A DNA stretch of 64,000 nt. It comes from Ornithodoros turicata (taxonomy: Eukaryota; Arthropoda; Arachnida; Ixodida; Argasidae). The notes below the pieces were generated by a model. The model did no database searches and was not told the DNA's origin. It saw only the letters and a list, made by a program, of their open reading frames with translations. The translations under genes and the position numbers were made by a program. The stretch spans positions 190,862,031 through 190,926,030 of the forward strand of contig NC_088201.1 of the NCBI RefSeq assembly GCF_037126465.1. The letters are read 5' to 3'. The stretch's first letter is position 1; every line of letters begins with the position of its first letter. Below, piece after piece: positions 20,691 through 31,872 of this stretch.

Positions 20691-21609
20691 TTGGGAAGCT
20701 CGATATCGACGCGCCGTAGTGAACCAACGCCAAGATTTCAAAGGAGACCAGCAAGAGCAACACGCAATTGTACGCAGCGAGTCGCGGAGTACCGAAGAAC
20801 CAGTGCGCCGTTTGAGAGCAAACGATTCCGTTGCTCTTTGATTCAGCTCGCGAGTGAACGGTTCTCCTATTCCTTCGATTCAGTTGAGTTCTCTATCGTT
20901 CTTCGATCCCCGGCTTTGCGACTCGCCTTCAGTGCTCTCTGATTCATCCCATATCGTGGGGCTTGGCCAATCACAAACCGGTAAGCTCTCAGTGTGACCA
21001 ATCGAACACGTGGCCTGTCATACACTCGCAGAAGTCCGTTTTGCAGTGTGCACACGATTGTGTATCGCGGCCTTTTGTGGTGCGTGTGTGATCGACTACC
21101 ACGGTACCGTCTCTCCTCTACGAGGGAGTACCGGTAAGCGGTAGAGTAGTCTATCTACAAAGAGCTAGTTCACTAATAACTAGTAACAGGAAGTAAAGTA
21201 TATAAACATAGTACATTGTTGTTTTTTTTCTCGCTGTAATGAAGCATAGTAACCCAAAGAGACGTACTCCCCGGTGTGCGGCATTTAGAGAGCCTGTCTT
21301 TGGCAAGCTGCCATAGAGTGTTTCTCATCGGCACGCCGGCTGTGAACGCGCTGATTGGTCAAATTTTTCTTGTAGATATCCTCTTGTATTTCTGTATATT
21401 TCTTATATCTGTATTTCTTGTATATATATAGATATGAATGCTGTGGAAAATGTAAACACCGTTCATGTCGGGTCGCTCTCGGCTCTTGTCGAGTGAGGAC
21501 GTGTTTTGGGATCCTCCTAACCTCGAGTTAGCGCCTCCCAGCCTTAACAGCCCTTTTCACGGCTAAGTGCCTCGTTCGTTCACCCTTTTCTATTTTTTCT
21601 TTTCCAGGA
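20691..21609. other. No gene recognised; possible leader of the downstream retroelement
   Basis: There are no supportable ORFs. The last ~200 bp before 21610 is GC-rich and may be the 5' UTR of the non-LTR element that follows; its 5' boundary could not be placed. Confidence 0.4.
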
Positions 21610-22940
21610 ATGAGCCTCGAGCAGGATCCCGACATGCTGCTACCGCAGGCGACCCCGTCGCGGGACCACGTGGCAGAGAAGGGTTTCCCATCCACGCCGG
21701 TGAAACGCCCAAGGCAATAATTCTCTGATGATGTTTCACTTCCTTCCAGGTCCCGCAGCACGAGCGCTGCCAGCCACGTGCAAAAGGACGAAAACGACGA
21801 CGACGGCTTCGTCACCGTCGTGTTACAAGAAGTCAAGAAAGGCCGGCATCCCAGTGGTCTTCGCTCCCGTGGACCCCCAGGTAAGTCTTCTTAACACTGA
21901 CCCCAATCTTATTGCTGCCCAGATCCTAAAATCCACCCAAAAGCGTGTGAGGAACCACCGTTTCTCGAAGAACGGAAGCCTGACGGTGACGGTCGCCTCG
22001 CTCCAAGCTGCCAAGGCCCTGCTCGGCGTCACGTGCCTCGGAAACAACGCCGTCACCACCCAGATCCCGGAGTCCTATGCCAGGAACGTGGAAAAGATCG
22101 TCGGTGTCAACTCCAGCTGCACGGATCCCCAGTGCTGGAATACCTGCGGCCCAACCAGGACCCAGACAACGAGCAGCGTCGTCGTCACCTTCAAGAGCGA
22201 CATCGCCATGCCCGAGGAAATGCCGCTGGGCTTCAACAAGTTCAAGGTAAGCGAGTACTTCTCACCCACCCAGTGTTATCGTTGCCAGGGCTTCGGGCAC
22301 GTCGCCAAGTACTACCGTCGGTCGGAGCGCTGCCGTGCCTGCGCCGGGAGCCACGCTTTCAAGGACTGCACGACGCGGAAGGAGCAACGGTGCGCCAACT
22401 GCGGAGGACCACACCCAACCAGCTTTGGAGGATGCCCCAAGAGGAAGGTCGCCATCGCAGCTGTGAAGACCGACGCCTGCGAGGTCCCCTCGTCCCATAG
22501 CGGCCGCATCAACCCTGCTGTCGTGAAGCCAACGCGCCCAGCACCCGTCCGCAGCGCCGACGCCTTCTTAGCACTGCCGAAGCCAGCGGCCCCTGCCAAG
22601 AAGCCCGCAGGAGCGAAACCGGTCTCAGGTAAGTGTTCTGACACTAATGCTACCCCCAGTGTTTGGGATCTGCCCAGGGACCCTGCCCCGACCAAGAGAC
22701 AGCCGCCGCCCGCCGCCGACAGAGCAAAGAGGACGACGCCGGCCCCTCCCAAGCCTGCTGTACAGGAAGCTGCTGCCAAGCCGGAACCTGCACCTCCCCA
22801 GGGCACCCAGCTGGTGATGATGTTGGTCCCCCTGCTCATCACAGCCTTCCATGCCATGCTGGCTGCCATCCCAGCTGCCAGCAACATCCCAGAAGTCCAA
22901 GCCTTCAAGGTAATGGAACCAATGCTTGCCAGTCTGCTTT
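21610..22940 (+). pseudogene. Non-LTR ORF1: gag-like protein with zinc knuckles (decayed)
   Basis: The likely start is the ATG at 21610 (MSLEQDPDMLLPQ). An in-frame TAA and a frameshift follow before the long open stretch from about 21820. That stretch encodes a gag-like domain (IPESYARNVEKIVGVNSS) and three zinc-knuckle sites near 22275-22440. The first knuckle reads CYRCQGFGHVAKYY, so its last Cys has been replaced by Tyr. The second and third (CRACAGSH..., CANCGGPH...) keep their ligands. A Pro/Ala-rich C-terminal region leads directly into the endonuclease. Layout fits Jockey/R1-type elements. Confidence 0.8.
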
Positions 22941-22949
22941 CTATACTTT

Positions 22950-24356
22950 CAGTTATGGACAGTAAGCCCCACCGAAGTCAGCAACCCCCTGCACCGGCCT
23001 TCCCACGTGTCCTGCAATGGAACTGCGCCGGACTACGACCCAGGCTGGCCGAGCTCAAGCAACGCCTCACTAAGACCAGCTGCAGCTCATCTGCTTCCAG
23101 GAATGCAACATCCCGGACACGATGGGGCTACCAGGCTTCATCATGTACACCTCTCCCAGCATACCACACTTTGGTCACGGCTGCACGGCGGTCTTCGTCG
23201 CAAGGCTCCTGGCACAAACTCAGCTGCCCACAGACCAGCTGTCGTCGGCCGTGGTCGAGGTCACAGCTGCAAAGGTAACTTTTGGAAAGAAAGAACGAAC
23301 TCACTGTCGCCTCTGTTTACATCCGTCCCAGCTCAACGATTACGGTGGACCGGATACCTGACGACTTCCAACAGCAAGTGCAGTCCTCCCTGCCAGGCCC
23401 TCTGTGGAGACCTCAACGCGCACCATCCGCTCTGGGGTTCCTGCGACGCTGACCGCCGTGGCCGACGCCTAGTGCAGTCCATGGAGGACTGCAGCCTGCT
23501 CGTCGCTAACACAGGTGAGATAACATTTTACAGGCCACCAGTATCCAGTGCTATCGACGTCACCCTGCACACCCCGGACGTTCCTGCCAATGGGAAGTCG
23601 GAATGGACAGCTGGGGCAGCGACCACTTCCCATTCGACGTGACCCTGACCTACAAGCACCGAGCCCCGAAGCGACGAACCACCATCGTCGTGTGGGACTC
23701 CTTCCGAGCCTGCCTGGACGGAACCCCAGCCTCCCAGGACATCTACGAGGACATCAGGACAGCCCTGGCCGCCGCAACCAAGTCCGGGACAGCGACAGCA
23801 ACCGGCCCGAAACCTGACCTGAAGTACTTCCGTCTGTGTGCTACGAGGCGCCGCGCACAGAGGTCCCTGCGTCGGAACCACTCCCCCAGGTGCCTGACAG
23901 CATACCGACGAGTTTCCGCCGCCCTGTGCGGTCACGCTGCAGCGCTCCCAATGGAAGAAGTTCTCAGCCTCCCTGACCAGCAGCACATCGGCCCGGAAAC
24001 TCTGGTCTGTCGTCAACGCCCTGGGGGGAGGAGGAAGGCGAACCCCTTCAGCTCCATGTCTCTAGCCAAGGGGGTCTCCCTGGAGGAGCTGGCTGAGGAC
24101 TTCGCCGACCTGTTCGGCGCAGGGAGGGACGTCCCCTCCACGGCGGCGCCTCCAGCATCCCCCACGGACCTGGACCACCCCTTCACGACCGGAGAACTGC
24201 GCTTCGCCCTGGACCACCTGAAAGCCAAGTCAGCCCCTGGGATGAACGGACTCACCTACCAGTGCCCGCGGAACCTACCGGACAAGACAACCTCACAGCT
24301 CCTGGACTCCATCAACCAGTGCTGGGACCAGGGCATGCCACCACCACTGACGCCCT
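22950..24356 (+). pseudogene. Non-LTR ORF2: endonuclease and start of RT, frameshifted and truncated
   Basis: The EN begins VLQWNCAGLRPRLAELKQRL, in frame with the upstream gag. Frameshifts near 23080, 23280 and 23560 split the rest: a GFIMYTSPSIPHFGHGC strand, GDLNAHHPLWGSCDADRRG and WGSDHFPFD are readable in different frames. The RT N-terminal domain follows (ELRFALDHLKAKSAPGMNGL) up to about 24356, where it stops. No YxDD motif remains. The element is dead. Confidence 0.8.
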
Positions 24357-24578
24357 GACGCCAATGCCCGTCAACGTCAACGCTCTGACCCCAGGACCAC
24401 TTCTCCAGCTGCCACCGCCACCCTCCCCGCCTTCGTCACCCACGGCATCGCACGACCCCCAAAAAGACCCCGAGAGCCTGCCCGACTCACCCAGACCCCC
24501 AAGACCACCCCAGCAAACTTGGACCTTTGCCACCCCGACCTCCCCTGACTGGCTTGTTCTGACCTTCTGTTCTCTTTC
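24357..24578. other. C-rich non-coding junction
   Basis: Pro-codon-like CC-rich sequence with no coherent protein lies between the truncated RT and the next retroelement. It could be a low-complexity leader or filler at a deletion junction. Confidence 0.4.
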
Positions 24579-25388
24579 TTGCTCTGTGGCACTCGCATCA
24601 TACTCATGGAAATGATGGGAGTTTTGCCAAACTTCCTCGTAGTTAAAGGAGTGAGAATACAGCGCTTCTACGCTGAAGTCGTGAGGCGATGTGTCAGGTG
24701 TGAGTCAACTGGCCGTGTCGCGAAAGACTGTCGAGCGGTGAAATGCAGGGCATGTGGGAAAATGATGGAAGGAATTTGTTACTGCGGGAAGCAGCAAGAA
24801 CGTCAGATTGTTCCAAAAAGACAGGGACAACCAGCCTGGGGTGCACAACAGGTTAAAGAGGGAGAAGACAACAGCTTTTGGTTGGACAAAAACGGTTTTC
24901 CCAAACTACCACACGGAATGGGAATCGCTGAGACGGTTGGGAAAAGCACCGAGAGCTGTGACAACACAGAACAAGGGGAAAAAATATGGAGCGTGAGCGT
25001 TCATAGCAGCGTAAATGCAGAGACAAGCGAACAAGATGTAGTCGAAAAAAGGGTTGAAGAAGAAATTCGGAAGGAACATGTGCAAAACATAAACTGCAAC
25101 TCACCTGCAAAGGTGAGTGAACAAAACGCGGAAGCGGACACTGTCCCGGAAACGGTACAGACGGTACAAGATGGCGAGGAAGACATAGAAAGTGAGAGCG
25201 CTAACAGCTCTTCTACTGTGCTTACCACGCCTGAGTCTGCCATCAACTGGTCGGACACGGACTCGCAGGGTGAAAAAACAATTGTGGACGATGGCGAGAC
25301 AGAAGGAGAATCTAGAGTGGAGGAAGAGCCTCTTCAAACCCCGAGGAGATCAAAGAGAAAGCCGCAAGTAGGAATAAATGATCCATAA
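24579..25388 (+). CDS. Non-LTR ORF1 C-terminal part (CCHC protein), Tx1-like element
   Basis: A 269-residue open frame. Near residues 30-70 it has CVRCESTGRVAKDCRAVKC followed by CRACG, a knuckle pair with a non-standard spacer. The C-terminal ~180 residues are very acidic, ending in a basic PRRSKRKPQ. The N-terminal region expected of a full ORF1 is missing, so the true start is lost at the junction near 24590. It is followed after ~80 nt by the EN-coding ORF2. Confidence 0.65.
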   Translation: MLCGTRIILMEMMGVLPNFLVVKGVRIQRFYAEVVRRCVRCESTGRVAKDCRAVKCRACGKMMEGICYCGKQQERQIVPKRQGQPAWGAQQVKEGEDNSFWLDKNGFPKLPHGMGIAETVGKSTESCDNTEQGEKIWSVSVHSSVNAETSEQDVVEKRVEEEIRKEHVQNINCNSPAKVSEQNAEADTVPETVQTVQDGEEDIESESANSSSTVLTTPESAINWSDTDSQGEKTIVDDGETEGESRVEEEPLQTPRRSKRKPQVGINDP

Positions 25389-25469
25389 GTCATAACTGCT
25401 CTAGCACTATTAATTGGCATATTTAAAAACTTACATTAGGCAAAAATAAATTGAAAACAAACAACCATT

Positions 25470-26190
25470 ATGAACCTAAGAATTCTATCATTAAATATAA
25501 GAGGCTTCCGCGAAAAAAGTAAACAATATGAAACAATATCCCTGGCAAAATTTTTGGGTGCAAACATAATTTCCCTACAAGAAACACATATTTTTCGCAG
25601 AGCTGAGGTGCTAGATTTTGTGAAGCAGTTTGGAGTCACCTCAATGTGGAGCTTCGGCTCACACAATTCACGAGGAACAGGTATCATCCTTTTAAAACAG
25701 GGAAACATCAGAGTAAGGAAATATGAAAGAGATATAGAGGGGAGAGCAATATCAGTCGACATCATCGCAAATGGCATGCCAATTAGACTAATCAATGTAT
25801 GTAAACCCAACACAGCACAGGATTCAGAGAGTTTTTTTAGAGAAGAAGACCCAAAATTTTTCTTATGTGCTACCCATTTTATTGTAGCCGGTGATTTTAA
25901 TTGTGTCATCAACGTAGAACAAGATACCACTTCAAAGAGACATAAAATCCCTTATGGTGCCAACGCCATTATAAACGCTACAGGATTAAAAGGTGTTTGG
26001 GAATTTAATAATAATGGAGACAGGGGGTACACCTGTATCAAAGGAATTAGTGCAAGTAGACTGACAGAATTTATGCGAGCAACTCGCTAGTCAAAAACGG
26101 AACATTGGCAAAAGTAATTGAAACAATAGGATTAACTGATCATAAAGGTGCAACCTTTATGATCAGTAAATGTGTTACTGAACCAGTTGA
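25470..26190 (+). pseudogene. Non-LTR ORF2 N-terminus: AP endonuclease (Tx1-like)
   Basis: The frame starts MNLRILSLNIRGFREKSKQY and contains ISLQETHIF, NSRGTGIILL, IVAGDFNCVI, DRGYTCIKG and, after a frame break near 26090, IETIGLTDHKGATFMIS. The order and spacing of these EN motifs are normal. The RT that should follow is absent: at about 26190 the sequence switches to a Tigger transposase fragment. Confidence 0.82.
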
Positions 26191-27060
26191 TCTGTTCAGT
26201 GATGCTAGCGTGCACCGGTGATGGACACAAACTGCTGCCATTTGTGATCCTGAAACGAAAGACGATGCCAAAGGAGAAGTTTCCAAGGAACGTTGTGGTA
26301 CGCGTTCATCCCAAGGGCTGGATGGACGAGCCGCTAATGCTGGACTGGATTAAATGTGTGTGGCTAAGGCGACCCGGCGCACTTTTGCATCCAAAGAACA
26401 TGCTAGTGCTCGATGCATTCCGCGGCCACCTGACACCGGGAGTCAAGAAGCTTCTTCGAGACGCGAGCACAGAGCTCGTTGTGATCCCTGGCGGCATGAC
26501 GTCTCAGCTGCAGCCGCTGGACGTGTGTGTAAATAAACCGTTTAAGGACCGCCTCCGTGGCTATTATAATGACTGGATGGCAGAAGAAGAGCACGAGTTT
26601 ACACCAGCGGGCAGACTAAGGAGGCCAGCACTGTCACTCGTGTGCCAATGGGTCGGGGACGCGTGGTACAGCTTACCAAGTGCGATCGTCGTGACCGCCT
26701 TCAAAAAGTGCTGCATAACAAACGCCATTGATGGAAGCGAGGACTCTCTGGTTTACGAAGTGGCAAGCGACAAGGAGGCATCCGAAGAGTCCGAAGAATC
26801 TGCTGACAGCGCTAGCGACGCAGAGGATACGTGAGAACGGTAGCGTGTTTCACCCGTTTCTACAATTAAATAATTTCTAAGTCTGCACATTGTTGTACAT
26901 CATTGTCTGTGAACCTGATACCCAGAATTGAGCTTTTCTTGGTTAGGGGGTGAAACTGAAATGTCGTATTATACGGGAGTCAGAAAACTTTTTTTGATAG
27001 GAGTCTATAAATTGCACCTCGTATTATACCCGAGTTCGTATTATATGCGAGAAAATACGG
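26190..27060 (+). mobile_element. Tigger/pogo element fragment with DDE transposase C-terminal part
   Basis: An open frame to the stop at 26834 encodes the DDE_1 core: SVMLACTGDGHKLLPFVILK, then MLVLDAFRGHLT (second Asp) and SQLQPLDVCVNKPFKD (third Asp). The first catalytic Asp and the whole N-terminal HTH/CENP-B region are missing. The 3' side contains CGTATTATACCCGAG-type repeats and ends TACGG/TA at 27060-27062, typical of pogo ends. So the element is 5'-truncated, probably by deletion together with the RT of the host retroelement. Confidence 0.8.
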
Positions 27061-27062
27061 TA

Positions 27063-27748
27063 AGTTTATAAGGGGACAAAGGACGCAATGGGTTGCACAA
27101 GACACACTAATGCAACAAAAAGGAAAAGGTGGTCTAGACATTCCAGACCTTGACGCCCTAGGGAAAGCGTATGCCTTGAAAGAAACATACGACTCTCTGG
27201 AGAAAGAAGGAATAGGAAACGAACTGACATCCTTCTGGCTTGGTCTAGATGTCAGACTTTTCAATAAAAATAAACTAAGCTTAATGGGTCCTAAATCTGA
27301 AAAAACACCCCCCTTTTACTCCGAAGCAAAAAATGCCATGATCCAAATCAGAGCGCAAATAAAAGATGCCGATCCATCCACTAATTCCGTTATGGAAATA
27401 GATCATCTAACCAGAACAAAAGCAGAACAGAATCACGTCTCTGTAATAACAACAGAAGGCTGGGACAGGATCTTCAGCTTCTTCTTAAATTGGAAAAGGA
27501 AGACATTACTATGGAAGGTTGCACAGGAAGTTCTACCAGTAAGATCAAAATTCTACCATTGGGGTAAAAGCTCAGTTACATACTGTACTATCTGCAAAAG
27601 GGATGAAACCATAAAACACGCGATTTTCGAATGTAAAATGCCAAAATTCTTATGGAAAAAATGTGCCGAATTCTTCCGCATACCACCCATCACGTACGAA
27701 GAAGGGGTAGGAATTCACCAACCTCGGGTTCAAAAAAGAAAGGGGTAA
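27063..27748 (+). pseudogene. Non-LTR ORF2 C-terminus (zf-RVT region), Tx1-like
   Basis: The frame reads KGKGGLDIPDLDALGKAYAL, then LLWKVAQEVLPVRSKFYHWG and the zinc-finger-like CTICKRDETIKHAIFEC. This is the C-terminal domain downstream of RT in L1/Tx1-type elements. It lies on the far side of the Tigger fragment and is in the same orientation as the endonuclease, so both halves belong to one element with the RT deleted. A further ~200 bp of frame-broken C-terminus follows to about 27947. Confidence 0.78.
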
Positions 27749-27947
27749 ATTTTTAGGTTAATATCAGCAGAAATTATTTATCAATCCTGGGTAAACAGAT
27801 GCAGGGTACAACACGGAGCAGAAATGTGGGAAGCTAGCCAAGAAAGAGCAAGGGTAAATTTCTTTGTAAAACTGTGGCTAGGAAGGGAACTAGCCAGGCC
27901 AGGAATGGAAGAATACAAAAAAAAAACATGGGGGAGTGGGGATTTTG

Positions 27948-28875
27948 ATTGATTGATTGATTATGTGTTTAATGGCACAAAGGCAACAAAGGCCATAGAG
28001 CGCCAAAACTATGCTGACTGTGTCGGAGACGATTATGGGAAAGATGATGTGAGAGAGAGTGTGGTAGTTAAAACCTATCTACAGGTATGAGCGATGAGCG
28101 ATGATTGATTGACCAGGATAAGAGAGAGGGGGATGACGATAGCAAGCGAGCATGGCAGTTAAAAGCTATCTACAAGTGTGACAATGAGATATTTACATGA
28201 GGAGTTCGGTGATAATGGATAAAAGCGGAGCAATGCTTATCATCTACATCTGACTAAGAAACCCACACGTGGTCAAAAATTTGATTACGTTATCAAACGG
28301 CACAAGAGGGGTGTCACCCAGTAGAAGGGCTGGGTGGAGTGGGACATGGTATCTGTAGAATGCGGTGAAATACTGTTGGCGTTGGTGTTCGAAGTGAGGG
28401 CAGGATGCCAGTACGTGCAAGACAGTCAAGCTGTCACCGCAGTGCGCACAAGCTGGCGGATCCTGACCTCTGAGTAGGTGTTGATGCGTGAGCCATGTGT
28501 GTCCAATCCTCAATCTCGCGTAAAGAACTTCGGATGATCTGTTGATGTGTTCAGTCCGATGCGGGGGAGAAACGTGTGGCTGTGTGAGGTGTAGCTTGTT
28601 ATTTTCTTCCATGTCCCACTCCTGCTGCCACTGTGTGCAGACAGCTCTCTTTAACACTGGCAGGATGTCTTGGTAGGGTAGTCCTAGAGCTGACTCCTCT
28701 TGTGCCAACGCTCGCCGAGCCTCACGGTCGGCTCGTTCATTCCCCGGGATCCCAGTGTGGCTGGGGACCCAGCAGAGACAGATTGAAAAGCCTCGGGAAC
28801 AAAGTTGGGTCGCAAGCGCTCGTACTCGCTTGACGAGGTGATTCTTGCTGTCATAGCATGAAAGCAGCGCACGCA
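27948..28875 (-). mobile_element. 5'-truncated LINE with RNase H domain and GATT tail
   Basis: The TSD TGGGGATTTTG is at 27937-27947 and 28876-28886. On the minus strand the insert encodes an RNase H C-terminal part (CWVPSHTGIPGNERADREA, with the conserved H, N and D) and a Cys/His segment (CAHCGDSLTVLHVLASCPH). Its stop is at 28244, followed by the 3' UTR and the AATC-repeat tail. This is the longest of six tail copies in the window and shows that the family has an RNase H, as I-clade elements do. Confidence 0.92.
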
Positions 28876-28886
28876 TGGGGATTTTG

Positions 28887-29799
28887 CCATTAGAGAAGGA
28901 ATAATTAAATTCGCGATATAATGAACAGCGCAAACAAAAAACAGCACTCAATAGGAATAGGAAAATCCCAGTGTAAAGTATTGAACTATAGAACAAAAAA
29001 TATGGCACAATTAGTAAAAGGCAACAGTGGAACAACAACTTTACAAAGAAGAGGACACAGGAGAGGTATGTGGGTGAGTAAAATAGTAAAGACAGATGTA
29101 TTCAAAATGTGTAGACCAGCAAAAGAGGCATGGCAGTACGTTGCAAATGAAAACGCTCTGTCGGTCTGAAGTGCAAAAACAATGAGATGTCCTTTTAGAG
29201 GGATTGATCAGTTGCAGATTGCTAGAAAGAAATAACAAGTAGGACTAGGGACATAACAGGGATAAATTGTTGGGAGATGGACACCTCAAATAGGTGTTCA
29301 TCCTAGCAGTTTGCAATACAAGATAAGTGCTGCACTGCTCCATCACCAGTTCTTAAAATACATGAGAGGTCCATGGCGAAAAGAATGTGAGAGGGTTGCA
29401 CTGCTTGAACTAGTTCAGGGCCAGGGTGCAGGCGAAAAGAATGCACCTACTATGAAGGGGACCAAAAAGTAACTATGAAAGTGAATTTGCGTGACCAAAG
29501 AAAGCCCTGACGAGAGGAAGAAGCAAGCGGAAAGTGGACTGAAGAAAATGTGAACTACGAGAGAATTACAGTGCGGCAGAATGAATTGTTTATTTTCATC
29601 ATGATATCGAAAGACGGTCCCATAAACATGCATTCGCTTATCGCAACATATGACCAATATGGCCGGCAGGCGACTGTCAGATTTAGCGCGGTAATATGTT
29701 GAACGAACACCCCCCCCCCCATCATGGAACACACTCGCCCACAAAACAGAACTCATGTTCAGTTACTGTCTAATGTGCACTTAAGTAGATGCCGGTTCG
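28887..29799. other. Retroelement 3' UTR remnant and unassigned sequence
   Basis: The first ~350 bp (A-rich) directly continues the interrupted Tx1-like element past its LINE insertion and is probably its 3' UTR. Beyond about 29240 I see no gene or terminal repeat. A C-run occurs at 29711-29719. Confidence 0.4.
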
Positions 29800-29937
29800 C
29801 CGTTGAGATCGGTCACATGATGTTATGACGTCATGGAAAGATGAACGAAAGAACGGATCTTTTGAACGGTTCAGTGAACCAAACTGAACTGTACGAACGA
29901 GTTCACCAAAGTGAACTGGATTGCCCATCACTAGATT
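29800..29937. repeat. Solo end of a GTTCACT/GAACGA-word MITE
   Basis: Dense GAACG, GTTCAGTGAAC and GTTCAC words end in GATTGCCCATCACTAG. Related to the element at 18370-19136. Confidence 0.45.
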
Positions 29938-30159
29938 GGACCGCTATGGCGACTGGCCGAAACGCTTCGACTTTCGTGCAGTGCAATAATGCACGGATTG
30001 CAAGAACAATAGCTTCAAGGGGGAATCACGGCACGTGATCCTTGGAGGAATAATGCACAAACACGTGAAATCTTGCGAAGTCTTTTCCAAAGCGGACGAG
30101 GTAGCATGTCCCGCGGCGCGGAAAACATGTAGCAACTTGCTCTGGGAGGTGTTGCACGA

Positions 30160-30410
30160 TGCACTGTCGCAAAGCTGTCTGAGAGGTCCCCAAAACCCCT
30201 CAGGGCTACATGAACGATTCTACAACGTCTTCCAGATTTTCTCTAAAAGGTCCTCTCAGACCCCTCTGTGCTGCCTGAAAGGTCCCACCAGACCTTTCAA
30301 GATTTCTTGAAATTAAGATTAAGGATTCCTACCAGACCTCAAGATTTCTTGAAAGGTCCTCTCAGACCTCTCAGGAAATTTTGAGAGGTCTCTTGGACAC
30401 ACTTTCGATA
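30160..30410. repeat. Short-palindrome cluster, GGTCCTCTCAGACC word
   Basis: GAGAGGTC, AGGTCCTCTCAGACC, GAAAGGTCC and AGACCTTTC recur at least eight times in ~250 bp, forming many potential small stem-loops. No coding region. Confidence 0.65.
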
Positions 30411-30679
30411 GGGCACCGCAGTAGAGCTCGGCATCTTTCCCACGAGGAAACGTTGCACGCAAACGTTGAGTTTGCAGAGCAGTCACTCGCATGTATCGCG
30501 GTTGACTCGACTCTTTCGCATATTTCTTGGGTTTACTCACCTTTCAACGTCTGCTATTCTACCGGTAGCCACACGCATTCCCCTTCAGCTTGTTTCAGTG
30601 ATACTTTCATAACACATCGAGTCACGTCAGTTGATAGTACAACTGGGTACATCAACCTCACTTTTGGAATTGTCTTTAG

Positions 30680-30808
30680 GCGGAAACAATGTTCAGCAGC
30701 TTTATGACTCTACGGCGGACGATTTCCAAGAAGTGATTGATATGGCCAGAAAGCCACTTCACCTCAGGAGACTGAAGAAAGCACTGGGCCAGTGGACAAG
30801 GCAGTCAG
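30680..30808 (+). CDS. NCD1-like (NAB-type) exon, divergent copy
   Basis: An exon bounded by TTGTCTTTAG and CAG/GTAAAT, 129 nt, phase 1 at both ends. It encodes NNVQQLYDSTADDFQEVIDM and KPLHLRRLKKALGQW. The pattern matches the second half of the NAB co-repressor conserved region 1 (NCD1), a homo-oligomerisation and EGR-binding domain in NAB proteins. Relative to the copy at 31735 it lacks three residues of the LVGM segment. No first-half NCD1 exon was found upstream, so it may be a decayed duplicate or an alternative exon. Confidence 0.55.
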
Positions 30809-31327
30809 GTAAATGAAGAAGCAAACTTGGAGAAATCACTCCATCTTCGTGTACCCCGTATTAGCATTCTGTATCGGTATATAATGGCACACTGAAAGCC
30901 GGCTAGGCTTTCTTCGTTGGCTCACTAATCCGTCCTTACACGCGAAGCAGTTGACGAGCTATTTTCTGGAATCAGCGCATACACTTAATCAGTCTGACTG
31001 CGTAGATGAACGTCTCACATCGAAGCAAATGATTACATAGGTCCCTTGGGTGTACTGGACCAGGTAGGCACTCCACAGGCATAACTATAGGTAGAAATGT
31101 AGAATAGAGAGATAGAGGTGCCAGTAGTATAGTGACGACACCTACCCACGACTGACTCGATCCTCACATGTGCTGTTGCCACATCAACCACGCTGCTGTT
31201 TTATCTCAGAGCACCGTTAAATCAAGAAAGTAACGGGAGTTTCACATTGTCTTACAGTGCAGAAGATTTCAACCCTCTGTGCATGTTGATCTATGACTTA
31301 AAACGACATTGCTTTACAGTCGCGGTA

Positions 31328-31421
31328 ATGTCCACTGCGGCCGACGAATCAGAAGGGGAACTTGACGAATTACTTGGAAGAGCAGATCTTCTCTCCTACC
31401 ACGGCAAGTTCATCGACCTAG
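31328..31421 (+). CDS. NCD1 first-half exon with candidate start codon
   Basis: The ATG at 31328 opens MSTAADESEGELDELLGRAD and continues LLSYHGKFIDL, followed by the donor G/GTGAGC in phase 1. In NAB proteins the equivalent is a short helix pair with LLSY and a Phe ahead of the GxDxVQQL segment. The exon joins in phase to 31735-31872. A splice acceptor, TTGCTTTACAG, precedes the ATG by 9 nt, so an upstream non-coding exon is possible. Confidence 0.65.
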
Positions 31422-31734
31422 GTGAGCCGGAAAACATGCAGTGTAGCTGTGTGCATCGAATACTAGCGGGATACAGACAGTCTGCTGTATTCTCAGATGT
31501 GTTGGTTCGAACATTCACTGGGACAGTGTTCCCAGATCGGTTAGCCTTGTCCACAGTGAGGAAGATAGTGAAGAGATAAATAAAGCTGAAAAGCTGCCTA
31601 TTATGTGATACATATTGTGAAGGGAACGTGAGAGTGTGACACCCACTTCGCAGTTCCCACTCCACAGTGAATGTAGTAAAACGTCTTCATGAGACTTCGA
31701 ACGTGTTTAATTTAAGTGTTCAAATTGACTTTAG

Positions 31735-31872
31735 GTGCAGACAATGTGCAGCAGCTTTTTGACTTGACGGAAGAAGAGTTTCAGAAGCTTATGGATCTTG
31801 TTGGCATGTCCGGAAAGCCTTTCCACGTGACGAGGTTCAAGAACGAACTGGAACAGTGGACAGGGCACCCAG
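31735..31872 (+). CDS. NCD1 second-half exon
   Basis: A 138-nt exon between GACTTTAG and CCCAG/GTGGGC, phase 1 at both ends. It encodes ADNVQQLFDLTEEEFQKLMD, then LVGMSGKPFHVTRFKNELEQ and W. Joined to the previous exon it gives a complete NCD1 domain of about 78 residues. Known NAB proteins recruit chromatin repressors to EGR/Krox transcription factors. Whether this is the tick NAB orthologue or a separate NCD1-bearing family is open, because no NCD2 region was found nearby. Confidence 0.72.

Noticed and set aside
20670..20942. 90-codon Arg-rich ORF upstream of the Jockey-type element
   Set aside because: Low-complexity composition without a domain; more likely leader or spacer.
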